A DNA stretch of 64,000 bases from Calcarisporiella thermophila CBS 279.70 (taxonomy: Eukaryota; Calcarisporiellomycota), in assembly GCF_041956535.1 (NCBI RefSeq), contig NW_027192200.1, positions 577,477 to 641,476 of the forward strand, in the 5' to 3' direction. Position 1 is the stretch's first letter; each line of letters opens with the position of its first letter. Position numbers and translations under genes: made by a program. Under the pieces are notes generated by a model. That model ran no database searches, had not been told where the DNA came from, and worked only from the letters and a program-made list of their open reading frames with translations. Shown piece after piece: positions 51,595 through 60,899 of the stretch.

Positions 51595-52308
51595 ATGGCG
51601 AACGATACATTAGTCTATATTTCAGAAAATTCTAATGAGCAAAATTTCCCTATTAAATTCTCCTGTGTATCTGGTGAGATTGTATGGGGACAACTGCATA
51701 CTCTCTTAGAAGGCGTGTCTACCAAGCATCACGATAATGCAAGGCCACCGCAAAACTGCCCTGTCGGCGGTACAATTGTCCAACATGAATTTCGCTTTAG
51801 GGCAGCTGCAAGAAAAGGGATATGGTTAGCAAAGAAATTATTTTTAGGTGGAGACCACATCGGTTTTATTGTGCATCATGAGGATATTGTTGCCGAAGAT
51901 TTAATTCAGCAAGCCCATGATGTTGGCCTTTCTCTACATAATGAACATAGTAATCAAAATATTATATATATAAATCGATATGATTGGGGTTGGCATCATT
52001 ACCCGAAAGATGCGCCGAGGGGTCCAGATCCGAATTTGAAATATATCCAAAAAAGCTTTCCATATGCGCAAGAAGACCTACTAGCAGCACGTTTTATGTT
52101 TGCTGATGCGTTGCATGCTTTTGAGAGTAAATGTAATGAATATGGAGTTCATCTTACTGTCTCCGGCACAGAATATGAACAAGGGTGGCTATTCTTTAGC
52201 GGTAAAAAGTCTGAAAGCTATCCTAATTCAGATGAGCTGATAGCAATGTTTTATGACGGTGCCTACACTGATCTTGGAAAATACTCTGGCATCCTACCAA
52301 CCCTCTAG
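51595..52308 (+). CDS. Unrecognised intronless protein of 237 aa
   Basis: No known family recognised. Single open frame starting MANDTLVYISENS. There is no signal peptide or membrane segment, so it is probably soluble and cytoplasmic. The chain is unusually rich in His and aromatic residues (GGDHIGFIVHHED; YDWGWHHYPKDAP) and mixed alpha/beta in look. It is intronless in an AT-rich region whose neighbours are almost all multi-exon. It has a tidy promoter (CRE-like palindrome plus TATA). These traits fit an inducible gene, an orphan, or an acquired gene; the sequence alone cannot decide. Codon usage looks as AT-biased as the neighbours. Confidence 0.7.
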   Translation: MANDTLVYISENSNEQNFPIKFSCVSGEIVWGQLHTLLEGVSTKHHDNARPPQNCPVGGTIVQHEFRFRAAARKGIWLAKKLFLGGDHIGFIVHHEDIVAEDLIQQAHDVGLSLHNEHSNQNIIYINRYDWGWHHYPKDAPRGPDPNLKYIQKSFPYAQEDLLAARFMFADALHAFESKCNEYGVHLTVSGTEYEQGWLFFSGKKSESYPNSDELIAMFYDGAYTDLGKYSGILPTL

Positions 52309-52666
52309 TGATGTGATAGTTCTGGATTCCTATAAAAGATTTGAATTTAATTTTTTATTGTCGAATAAAGAAATACGTTATCATTGGTTTATTAATAATC
52401 ATTCTAGTAATGATTAAATAATAATGATAACGGTCAATTAATATTATTTCTTTCTTGGTTAGTCCATAATAATTAATTTACCTCGCGGTAGTTGATATGA
52501 ACGATCATAACGACATTTCCATTAGTTTAAAAAAACAAAAGTTTGAACATGCCAAAAAAAAGCTAATCATGGTTGAGCTTCCTAACTCAATAATTTTGTG
52601 AATATATATGACATAAAATAGCTCAAGATAAATACAACAAAAAAAGAGTAAAAAAGTGGAATAAGA
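52309..52666. other. Intergenic: convergent 3' flanks
   Basis: AT-rich. An inverted pair of ATTATTTAATCATT-like words at 52390-52440 could form a hairpin. No gene. Confidence 0.5.
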
Positions 52667-53338
52667 CTAAGAATCTACTACTTCCATTGTGCTAACTCCA
52701 CCCTGTTTTCCTTTATCTGTAGTTAGCCCAACAGCTGCTTCTGCCTCTTTTTGAGTATAAGGTTCTTCCTGGAGCAATTTTAACCTTTACAAAATAAACA
52801 CGTTTCAAAAAACTTGTCCATTAGAAAAATATATTAATAGTAATCCATACCTCTTTTTATGCAATTTATTTTGCCTGTGTTCATCAAGGGCGGTTTGGGA
52901 TTGAAAATGCCGACTAATAACAAAAGCCATTTTGTAAAAATATTACCAAAATATACTAGAAAGTTAAATACTCACGCGCAAGCTATGCAATAAAATTGAC
53001 CCAGCCCCGGAAGATCAGGATCAATTGGAATTTCGTTGAATTTCTTTTGGTTTTCAGGTTTTAGATCCTCATGTATCTGGTCTAAGTGTAGAAAGAATTA
53101 AGAAATTACAAAGTTAAAGATACTATGCTAAACTTTTGAATAAAGAAAAGGACGATTTAAATAAATAAATAAATAAAACGAAAAGGATATCTTTAGTATA
53201 GCGGCGGGTCCGGAATTTTCTTGAGTTGTCCCTAATGCTTTTATGAGTTCTTGATCTCCTGATTCTGTTTATATAATATTGTCAATTTTATCACAATTAT
53301 TAATAATAATAAACTAATGAGAGCTCTTACCTTCCCAT
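52667..53338 (-). CDS. BUD20: BUD20/ZNF593 C2H2 zinc-finger protein (60S assembly)
   Basis: Shuttling pre-60S ribosome export/assembly factor. Exons 53338-53331, 53264-53191, 53087-52976, 52913-52851 and 52784-52667 give 124 aa (human ZNF593 134). The basic N-terminus is [20 protein letters not shown], then the family block [23 protein letters not shown], and the finger C-IA-C-x12-H-x5-H ([19 protein letters not shown]), followed by the conserved [14 protein letters not shown]. Intron 2 is an AT-AC U12-type intron; only that splice yields the conserved DLDQIHEDL. The first coding exon is 8 bases. Divergent from ASF1 by 144 bases. Confidence 0.93.
53088..53190 (-). other. U12-type AT-AC intron in BUD20
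   Basis: Intron of 103 nt, donor ATATCCTTTT, branch-like TTTCTTAAT with branch A near 53098, 10 nt before the terminal TAC. The join AAA G/AC TTA GAC gives [11 protein letters not shown]. Splicing to the nearby TTAG instead would delete Leu-Asp from the conserved block. An AAAT microsatellite sits inside. Confidence 0.9.
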
Positions 53339-53482
53339 GGTAATAATTGTTAAGAAACAAAAGGTAGTAAACACCTATTTGTTTTCAATAACAATGCAGT
53401 CACTCTCATTGTGGCTTTTAAACGCGTCCTAAAAGGCAGAAATTTAGCGTGAAAGTAATTTTTACCCTTAAGATTTTGAAGT

Positions 53483-54250
53483 ATGTCAATAGTTAATATT
53501 ACCAACGTTCAGATCCTCGACAATCCGACACCATTTCTTAATCCGTATCAGTTTGAAATTACATTTGAATGTATTTCACCTTTAAAAGAAGGTAATTTGT
53601 TATATCTTACTCATTCTTTATCTGTATAACGCTGGATTGCTCACCTCAACACAGATCTTGAATGGAAAATTATCTATGTTGGTTCGGCTGAAAATGAGGA
53701 GCTTGATCAAGTTTTGGATTCAATTATGGTAGGACCTGTCCCAGTGGGAGTAAGCAAGTTTCTTTTTACGGTAAAAAAAATTTTTGTACGTAATATTTTT
53801 CTCTAGTTAAATATGAGGTTGTAAATAGGCTGATCCACCCAATATCAAACTACTCCCGAAAGATGACATTTTGGGGGTGACCGTAATCTTAGTTACATGT
53901 TCCTATAAAGATCAGGAATTCGTCCGCGTTGGTTATTATGTCAATAATGAATATATCGATGAGGAATTGCGTGAAAATCCGCCTGCTGAAATCCAATTAG
54001 ACAAGCTTTACCGGAATATCCTCGCTGAAAAACCTAGAGTAACGCGATTACCAATTAAATGGTAATAGTTTTTGTGTTTAGTTTGGATTATACAATTATT
54101 TACTGAATTTTTTATTATCCATCCCTAACCTCTAGGGACTCTCCGGACGCGGGAGAAGATAATGAGGGACAGGTAACAGTCGATTCTGAAGCTAATGACA
54201 CGATAAAATCAGCAGAGCAATCAGAAAGTAGTCAGGCTATATCATCATAG
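53483..54250 (+). CDS. ASF1: Histone chaperone ASF1
   Basis: H3-H4 chaperone in nucleosome assembly. Four exons (53483-53591, 53655-53770, 53829-54061, 54136-54250) give 190 aa. The immunoglobulin-like core of about 155 aa is complete: [78 protein letters not shown] and [18 protein letters not shown], the standard H3-H4 contact surface. A short acidic Ser-rich tail follows, ending AISS. Confidence 0.97.
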
Positions 54251-54384
54251 TCCTATTTTCACTCAAATCTAATTTAATATTTTGAATAGCTTATGTTCTT
54301 ATTTTCATTATTCCCTTTTTACTCTGTTTCCTAAATTTCTATTAATAAATATTAAAATAATTGCAGAAAAGCCATTTAATCTAT

Positions 54385-55796
54385 TCATAAATTATAATAT
54401 GCAAACGCACGAAGAGACATCTCATATGTAACAAACGTCGCAGCAGCAGCGGGGATCCTATTATACAAAAAAAACAATATACTTTATCGAAAAATTATAA
54501 GTCCGAATAACCACAAGTATTACGCTCTGAGAACTGAGATAATTGAAGTGTATACATATATAAATACAGTGAAGTTAGCAAGCATTGAATTCGAAAGAAA
54601 AAAAAGGAAATTACTTGTAGGGGAAAGACCACGTATAAATGCTCTAGCACCCTCTTGATGATATATCGATCGAATGGTATCTACAATATATAGCGCCCCA
54701 CGAGGGGTATCTTTGGCGTGTTGGACCTAAATATTAAAAATCAGGCTTAATTGTCATATGTGATGAATTTTTTTATGAAAGAATTACCCGTGATTTCACA
54801 ACATCAAGTGGATAGCAACACAACCAATAACTTATTCCCCCACATGCACCAGCAATCATTAAACGAGATGGTTCTAACTGCGAAGGATCTTCTCCTGGAG
54901 GTGTGAGTTTTCGTTTCATAAACTCGAATCCAGTATAAAACCCAGCATATCTAAAGGGATAAATTGATTAGTTTACTCTACACAATATAATATTACTATT
55001 GATTGACTTGGAAAAAAGAAAATTACGCTGGAGTTTCGCGTGCAACTGTAGCCCAAAATCCACGAAACAAACCTCTTCGTATACCTGCTTCAGCTATTAA
55101 TTTTTTGGCGCAATCAATTGGACCGCTGTATACTTTCCTTCCTCCGTATTGGCCTTGCAATTTTACTTTGAGCAATTCAACAGGAGATGCCAAAATACTA
55201 TTTATCGCACCTATTCAAAAAGTTTTGAATAAATATATTGCGCTCAACTTCACTATTATGGAGTACCTGCACCCGCACCAGCAATGGCAATTTGCCAAAG
55301 CCCGAGTACCTGATTTGGCTGTGCCTGTTGTATAGCTTTTAGCCTCGAATTGGCCGCAAAAAGCAACGCGTTAACAGCACCAATGCCCACCAGTGGACTC
55401 GCCATTCCTTTTTTTTTGGAACGAGGTCATTTTAAGTTATCATGCAAAAGAAAGAAATTATCCACCTTTATATAAACCACGCACACCCTCATATTTGAGA
55501 GTCTTCATGAAACAATCCAAAGGCCCCTTAAAGTGCCCTCCTTTGCCTTGAATTTGTAATCGCGTCTTCACAGTATCCAAAGGTTGACCTATTAGGCATT
55601 TATAAAACATTAAATTCATTCAAGTCAACTATATCGGGACTGATTAGCATATCTCATACCAACAATAACCTGTGCCATTCCAGCAAAACTTTATTAAATA
55701 ATTCAATAGCAAATTAGTTTAATTATAACGACTTAATAAATTATTATAATATCCTTACTTGCCGGCAGCAAAATCTTTGACCACTTCGAGGGACAT
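54385..55796 (-). CDS. Mitochondrial carrier family protein (YMC1/SLC25A29-like)
   Basis: Inner-membrane transporter; subfamily resembles yeast YMC1/2 (amino-acid or carboxylate), substrate not decided. Nine exons (55796-55759, 55688-55660, 55588-55466, 55407-55267, 55210-55027, 54950-54788, 54726-54615, 54533-54524, 54457-54385) give 290 aa, standard for three-repeat carriers. All three signatures are intact: [33 protein letters not shown]. The block [16 protein letters not shown] is YMC-like. Exon 8 is a 10-nt microexon. Without it the strongly conserved [19 protein letters not shown] near the C-terminus cannot be made. Confidence 0.9.
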
Positions 55797-56402
55797 GTTG
55801 GTGTAGTGGTCAATCACTAAAATGCGCCTAGTTGTAACTGAAAATATTCATAATAGTTAAAATTGCGCAATAAAATGTGGGGATGACAAAATTGTGCAAA
55901 ATATCACGTCACATATATAAAAGGTATATGATGAAATCCAACAATCGATTGACAGAGAGGATATACTGTTTATTCCTATGTTAATTTTTATTGAACTTTC
56001 TAGTTATAACGAAAATGGAGTATCAATGCACAATAGATAATGAATGATTTAGTAATATATGCATATTTGTTAATAATAAATCTAAGGAGAGTCAAATAGA
56101 GTTATTTTAGTTATGGATGAAAAGTTTTGAAATTTCAAGGAAATTCAATCAATCTAATTCGATAGAAAAAAATAGTAAAATGGAAAATAATTTTTTTTAT
56201 AAATTTTTTATTAATTTTTTTATTTTTAAAAATTTTTTCTTATTTTTCGACTAATCGCATTCCATTTATTCGAATATTTTATACAATGGGCAAAATGATT
56301 TTTGAATATTCCTAATCCGCTTATAGCATACGATTTATTGTGCTTTCAGGAATTCTTAGTAAACTTATTTATAATTTTATTTTACGAAAAAGACCATTCT
56401 AT
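55797..56402. other. Intergenic, very AT-rich
   Basis: Promoter side of the carrier and 3' flank of the AIMP1-like gene. Dense A/T runs lie at 56160-56260. No exon was recognised. Confidence 0.55.
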
Positions 56403-57349
56403 TTATTTGATGAGAGCGTTGATACCAGTAGGAACAGTACAAGTACCTAGATGAGTCCGAATGAGATGTATTTGGCCATTTTCAGGGTCTATCCACGCAG
56501 CTTCACGTTGCTCTGTTGTCTTTAAACCAGGCTGAATAGTTTCCCATATCTTCTTCTTAGGGTTGAGCACAGCTTCAGGGGTACCTTCTTATAAAATCAT
56601 CAAAATAATTGTTGAGTTGAGACTTTACAATAAATTGATTACTTGCAATCGATAGTATACCTTCAAAACCCTCAAAGTACACCCGATCCCCAGGTTTAGA
56701 ACCTTTAGGTGGATCAACTAGCTCAACCTTCCCCTCTGCCGTTGTTGCAGCTAGCACCATGGCAAATGATTTCACGCCTCGCATGCTTTTACATTGATTT
56801 TACAATTTAGCTTTGAGATTGAAAAAATATATATAATTGAAACGTACTTAACCGGCTTGAGATTACACACTAAAACCACATCTCTCTTTTGCATCTCATC
56901 TAGTGGGATATGATTCACTAATCCACTGACAACCGTGCGTGGCTCTTCTTCTCCACAGTCGATCTGCTCAACATACAGAGAATCGGCTTGAGCATGTTTT
57001 TCAGCTTGAATAATATGACCAACTCGTAAATCGATCATCGAAGGGACAATTTTAGCTGCTGCAATAATTGAAAAAAAATTAAATATTATATTAAATAGTC
57101 GATCAGAAAATAATGCAAATGCACCTGCTGATTTCTGATCATTTTTGTTAGCTACTTTGTTCTCGGCCTTTTTTGCTGCTTTCTCAGCCTTTTTGTTGGC
57201 TCGTATCGTATTAGAATCCTCTACCTTAACGGTTTCAACATTAACCTGAGTTTCGGGGACAGGGTTAACCTAGCAACATCAATTAATTTTCTGTACTTGT
57301 CTTGTACATTTCTCTATGATTGCCTTACTTCTAGGTTTTGATTCTCCAT
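56403..57349 (-). CDS. AIMP1/ARC1-like tRNA-binding protein (EMAP II type)
   Basis: Aminoacyl-tRNA synthetase cofactor that presents tRNA. Exons 57349-57329, 57269-57125, 57058-56848, 56785-56661 and 56587-56403 give 228 aa. A short Lys/Ala-rich linker ([13 protein letters not shown]) precedes the tRNA-binding OB fold ([63 protein letters not shown]), then the EMAP II-like C-terminal domain ending [17 protein letters not shown]. The N-terminal synthetase-docking domain of yeast Arc1 is missing, so it is nearer the minimal EMAP II architecture. Partners unknown. Confidence 0.93.
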
Positions 57350-58258
57350 GTTTCTAGGCTTCTATATTGCGTTTGTTGACAAGTAAAGGTCACTTTAACC
57401 CGAGTATTTTAGTTTGTGGCTTAAATGATTCTGAACTGAATCAATACTTATAAATTTTATTGTTGGTTCAGTTACATGAATTGTTGCATATGGGTACAAG
57501 GCTATGAGAGTCTTGGCGGCCTACTTGACAGGAAACTTACTAAGTGTTTATAATATATATATTATGTGCGAAAAATAACCCTACAAAGATACTAATTCAA
57601 ATGCAAAAATATATCCTTTTGTTTATAATATAAGAGTGCTAATCATGCTTTATGTATTGTGCTAACTAGACTTATCAAGAGAAGATATATTGATTCCTCT
57701 TGTCCCCAAGGTCTTGTGGGCACAATTTTCTCGCCGCATTCATAGGAGAATGATAAATTTATTGACTAGCTAAACTTATTCACAAAGAGAAACATAGTAA
57801 TAGAGTTAAACCACAACCAAACTTTGGATTTAAATATATATAGTAAATTGACGCATGAATGAAATAATTCTGTCATTCTAATGAACAGCACATTTGATTT
57901 ATTTGGATTGACAACAGGAACACGAGCAGCTTCCCTTAACGCATCTGTATCAGCAAATCATTATTGGAGATGTGCTAAATTCCAAGAATAGTGTCATTTC
58001 TTTGACTTACTGGCAAGCTCCAGAGGTGGTACAAGGGCAGGTATTTTGCATGGTGTTTATGTTAAACTTCTTATAGAGTGGTAAAAGAAAGGTTGATGAG
58101 AATTGTTTGAAGAATCTCGTGAATTATAACGGGTAGCCTTTTATGCTCTCAACCTCTGGTCACGTTCAATTTTTTTTTGTAATTCCTGAAGAATTCAAAC
58201 TGCGTGCACTTATTAATATGTTAATAATTTATATTAGTTTATGATTTTTAACATCGCC
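57350..58258. other. Intergenic region with unexplained exon-like stretches
   Basis: Between the divergent AIMP1-like and METTL14 genes. No gene is confirmed. An ATG at 57476 opens a 25-codon frame (MNCCIWVQGYESLGGLLDRK). 57954-58040 reads as a clean 29-codon exon (start QIIIGDVLNSK, end WQAPEVVQGQ) bounded by CAG| and |GTATTT. U12-like signals sit at 57611 (ATATCCTTTT) and 57931 (TTCCCTTAAC). I could not join them into one frame. Confidence 0.35.
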
Positions 58259-59851
58259 ATGTTTTTAGAAGATGTTGAGAGATTAAAAACTTATAGGCAG
58301 AATTTCATTAGCACTCTGAGAAATCGTCAGCTTCATCGTGCCTCAAAAATCAAAGGATTATCGTCGCCTAGAACCATCCAAAAGTACAAATCTATCGACC
58401 AAATTTCTAGCTTACTCTCTGAAGAAGCTGTCAGTACAATACTTGATGGGATTCTTTTTTCTTTGGCACTGATGACTCTTAATAACGTATGTTAGCAAAT
58501 ACCCAACTACCAGTCTACACGCAACGATTATGAGCAAAATTTTGTCGATTCTGGTGCAAGACCTCATAATTTTATTCGCGATACAGATTTACACGATCGA
58601 TTCGATGAATATCCAAAGCTTAAGGAACTTACTCGACTCAAGAACGAACTTGTAGAAGCTCGAGCAACACCTCCTACATATCTCAAAGCCGATCTACGAA
58701 ATTTTGACTTTAAACGGCTTGGTTGTAAATTTGATGTAATATTAATTGACCCTCCACTTGAAGAGTAAGTATATATTTCACCTCTATTGTAATGTATCAT
58801 ACGCTAAAATGTATAACCCTGTAGATATTGTCGCCGCTCAGCTACAGTGGCTGGAAAGGCAAAAGAATATTGGACATTCGACGAAATCATATCTTTTTTT
58901 TCCTCTTTTTATATTGGATTTTCTTTGATATATTCAATTAACTACCTATTCTTAACAAATTGTTTTTTATTACGGAGCCCTGCGAATAGAAGAAATTGCG
59001 GCAAACCCATCCTTTATTTTTATCTGGGTAGCAGATAACGAAGGACTTGATCGTGGTAGAGAATTATTATTGCGATGGGGTTATAGACGATGTGAGGATA
59101 TTGTATGGGTGAAAACGAACAGATCATGGGAAGGTAGCCACCTAATGGAATCCCGCTCCGTACTTCAGCACACCAAAGAGCATTGTCTGATGGGCATCCG
59201 TGGAACGGTTAGGCGAAGTACAGATGGACACTTTATCCACTGCAATGTCGACACTGACGTTATCATATCTGAAGAGCCATATTTTGGCAGTAAGATTTTA
59301 TTACTTATACCAATTATGAAAAAATTTCTTTATCTCTATCAATAGGCACTCGAAAGCCAGAGGAACTATACCATATTATTGAACATTTCTGCCTAGGACG
59401 CAGACGTTTAGAATTATTTGGTGAGGTGAGTTAAAAACATATAACCGTACATTTTGATACGATCTATCTATTACTCCTTTGGTTATTATAATATAGGATT
59501 ACAATATCCGCCGAGGTTGGTTGACTATCGGAAAAGATATATCCATCTCTAATTTTGATTCCAAGACGTACTCTTCCTATTTTCTCAATGATGGACATCT
59601 ACTGGGTTCTACCCAAGGTATGTTACTCGCATTCTATTTATCATTGCCGCACTAATTTACATATATTAGATATCGAACTTCTGCGACCAAAATCGCCAAC
59701 TCGAGACCCAAATCAAAAGGCAGGAAGCAAAAAGAAAGCTAACCAGGCTCTAGTTAGGGGACCACTTCATCCCGGTTTAATTGCATTGCAACCTCCTAAT
59801 GTATCTGGTCTGAACTCTCCTTTTAAAATGCATATTCCACCTAGATGGTAG
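58259..59851 (+). CDS. METTL14: METTL14/KAR4-type m6A methyltransferase subunit
   Basis: Allosteric RNA-binding partner of METTL3/IME4 in mRNA m6A writing. Exons 58259-58429, 58496-58764, 58825-58888, 58974-59289, 59346-59425, 59497-59617 and 59670-59851 give 400 aa. Conserved blocks: [118 protein letters not shown] and LRPKSP. The active-site-like motif reads DPPL where animal METTL14 has EPPL. Intron 3 is an AT-AC U12-type intron. The start is uncertain: an in-frame ATG at 58241 adds six residues, and an upstream exon is possible. Confidence 0.93.
58889..58973 (+). other. U12-type AT-AC intron in METTL14
   Basis: Intron of 85 nt. Donor ATATCTTTTT (one mismatch to the consensus), branch TTCTTAAC at 58949-58956, terminal TTAC at 58970-58973. 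The join gives [13 protein letters not shown], the same length as animal METTL14 across this block. No GT in the region could serve as a donor while keeping the frame. Confidence 0.9.
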
Positions 59852-60899
59852 TAAATATTTTTCTATTTATTTCAATACTATGCGTTATCTTTGCATGTAA
59901 GGTGCAATACAGTACTTTTAAAATTGAGTGCTTTATAAAAGTAGTATGTGCCTTTTAATCCCTGGGCCTGATTAAAGTTTCTAAAAGTATGATTTCTATT
60001 TTGATATGACTGATACATGGAATTAGGACGAATTTGTAAGAAAACAGTAGTAGAATTACGAAAGTTTGCTATGAATTATTTTGTTTTGCGTTATTGACAC
60101 AATATTCTGAAATGGCATATAGGCTATATAAATAATATTTCGACACATACCATCACCGGATATATGGGTATAGTGATACACAGGCGAGGGGAAATTGTCC
60201 TTGAATAAGTTCACTTCTTCTCCATGCAAACGAGAAATCGTCTCTTTTCGTTATTACCCTTATTTTTTTAAGACCTCTTTCATTGCACTAGACCAACTAA
60301 ATATAACAAATTGGAGAGGTTGGCTCTAAAAGAAGACATTTCATCCAGGGGGAAAACCCCTTGGACACGATACCGCATCGTCTTTGGCTCCGGTCGTGAA
60401 GGGACGTTGCCCTTTTTTTAGACTACTACTTGCGCCCGTTTTAGATCAGTTTTCCAACGCCAAATTGTGTAATGGAAAGAATGGCTTTTGGGTTTATATA
60501 AATAGCCCTAGTTTTTTGTACAGATCCATGGAATTGAACTCTCCTTCATTTGCACTTTTCCTATTGACTCTCTTCATAATACTTCACTTTGATTACTCAG
60601 CCAAGAGGGCGACAACCCTTCTACTTATAATTTACCGATCTTTATGAAGTGAATATAGAGTGGCCCGAACTTTAATATTTATTTCAAATTAGTAAATATA
60701 TGTTTAAATATTAAGAGCAATGAAGAGCATGGTTAAAATGAGACATTGGGTTCCCCGTTGTCTAGCACTCTGCGTCTACACCTGGCTTCAGTTGATTCAC
60801 TCGCAAACAGTAGAATAAGAAATAGAAAAGCACGCATGCTAATATGCATAAGTATACACTATAACACAGTCTATCAATAAACGAAGCTGGCGCTTGTGG
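59852..60899. other. Intergenic: convergent 3' flanks of METTL14 and cation ATPase
   Basis: No confirmed gene. A TATATAAATA at 60495-60504 precedes ATG 60528, which opens a 39-codon hydrophobic frame; see findings. Composition changes to GC-rich near 60890. Confidence 0.5.

Noticed and set aside
53081-53088. AT-AG ending (CACTTAG) for the BUD20 minor intron
   Set aside because: It also keeps the frame but removes Leu-Asp from the conserved [11 protein letters not shown]; the CTAC end restores it and has the right branch distance.
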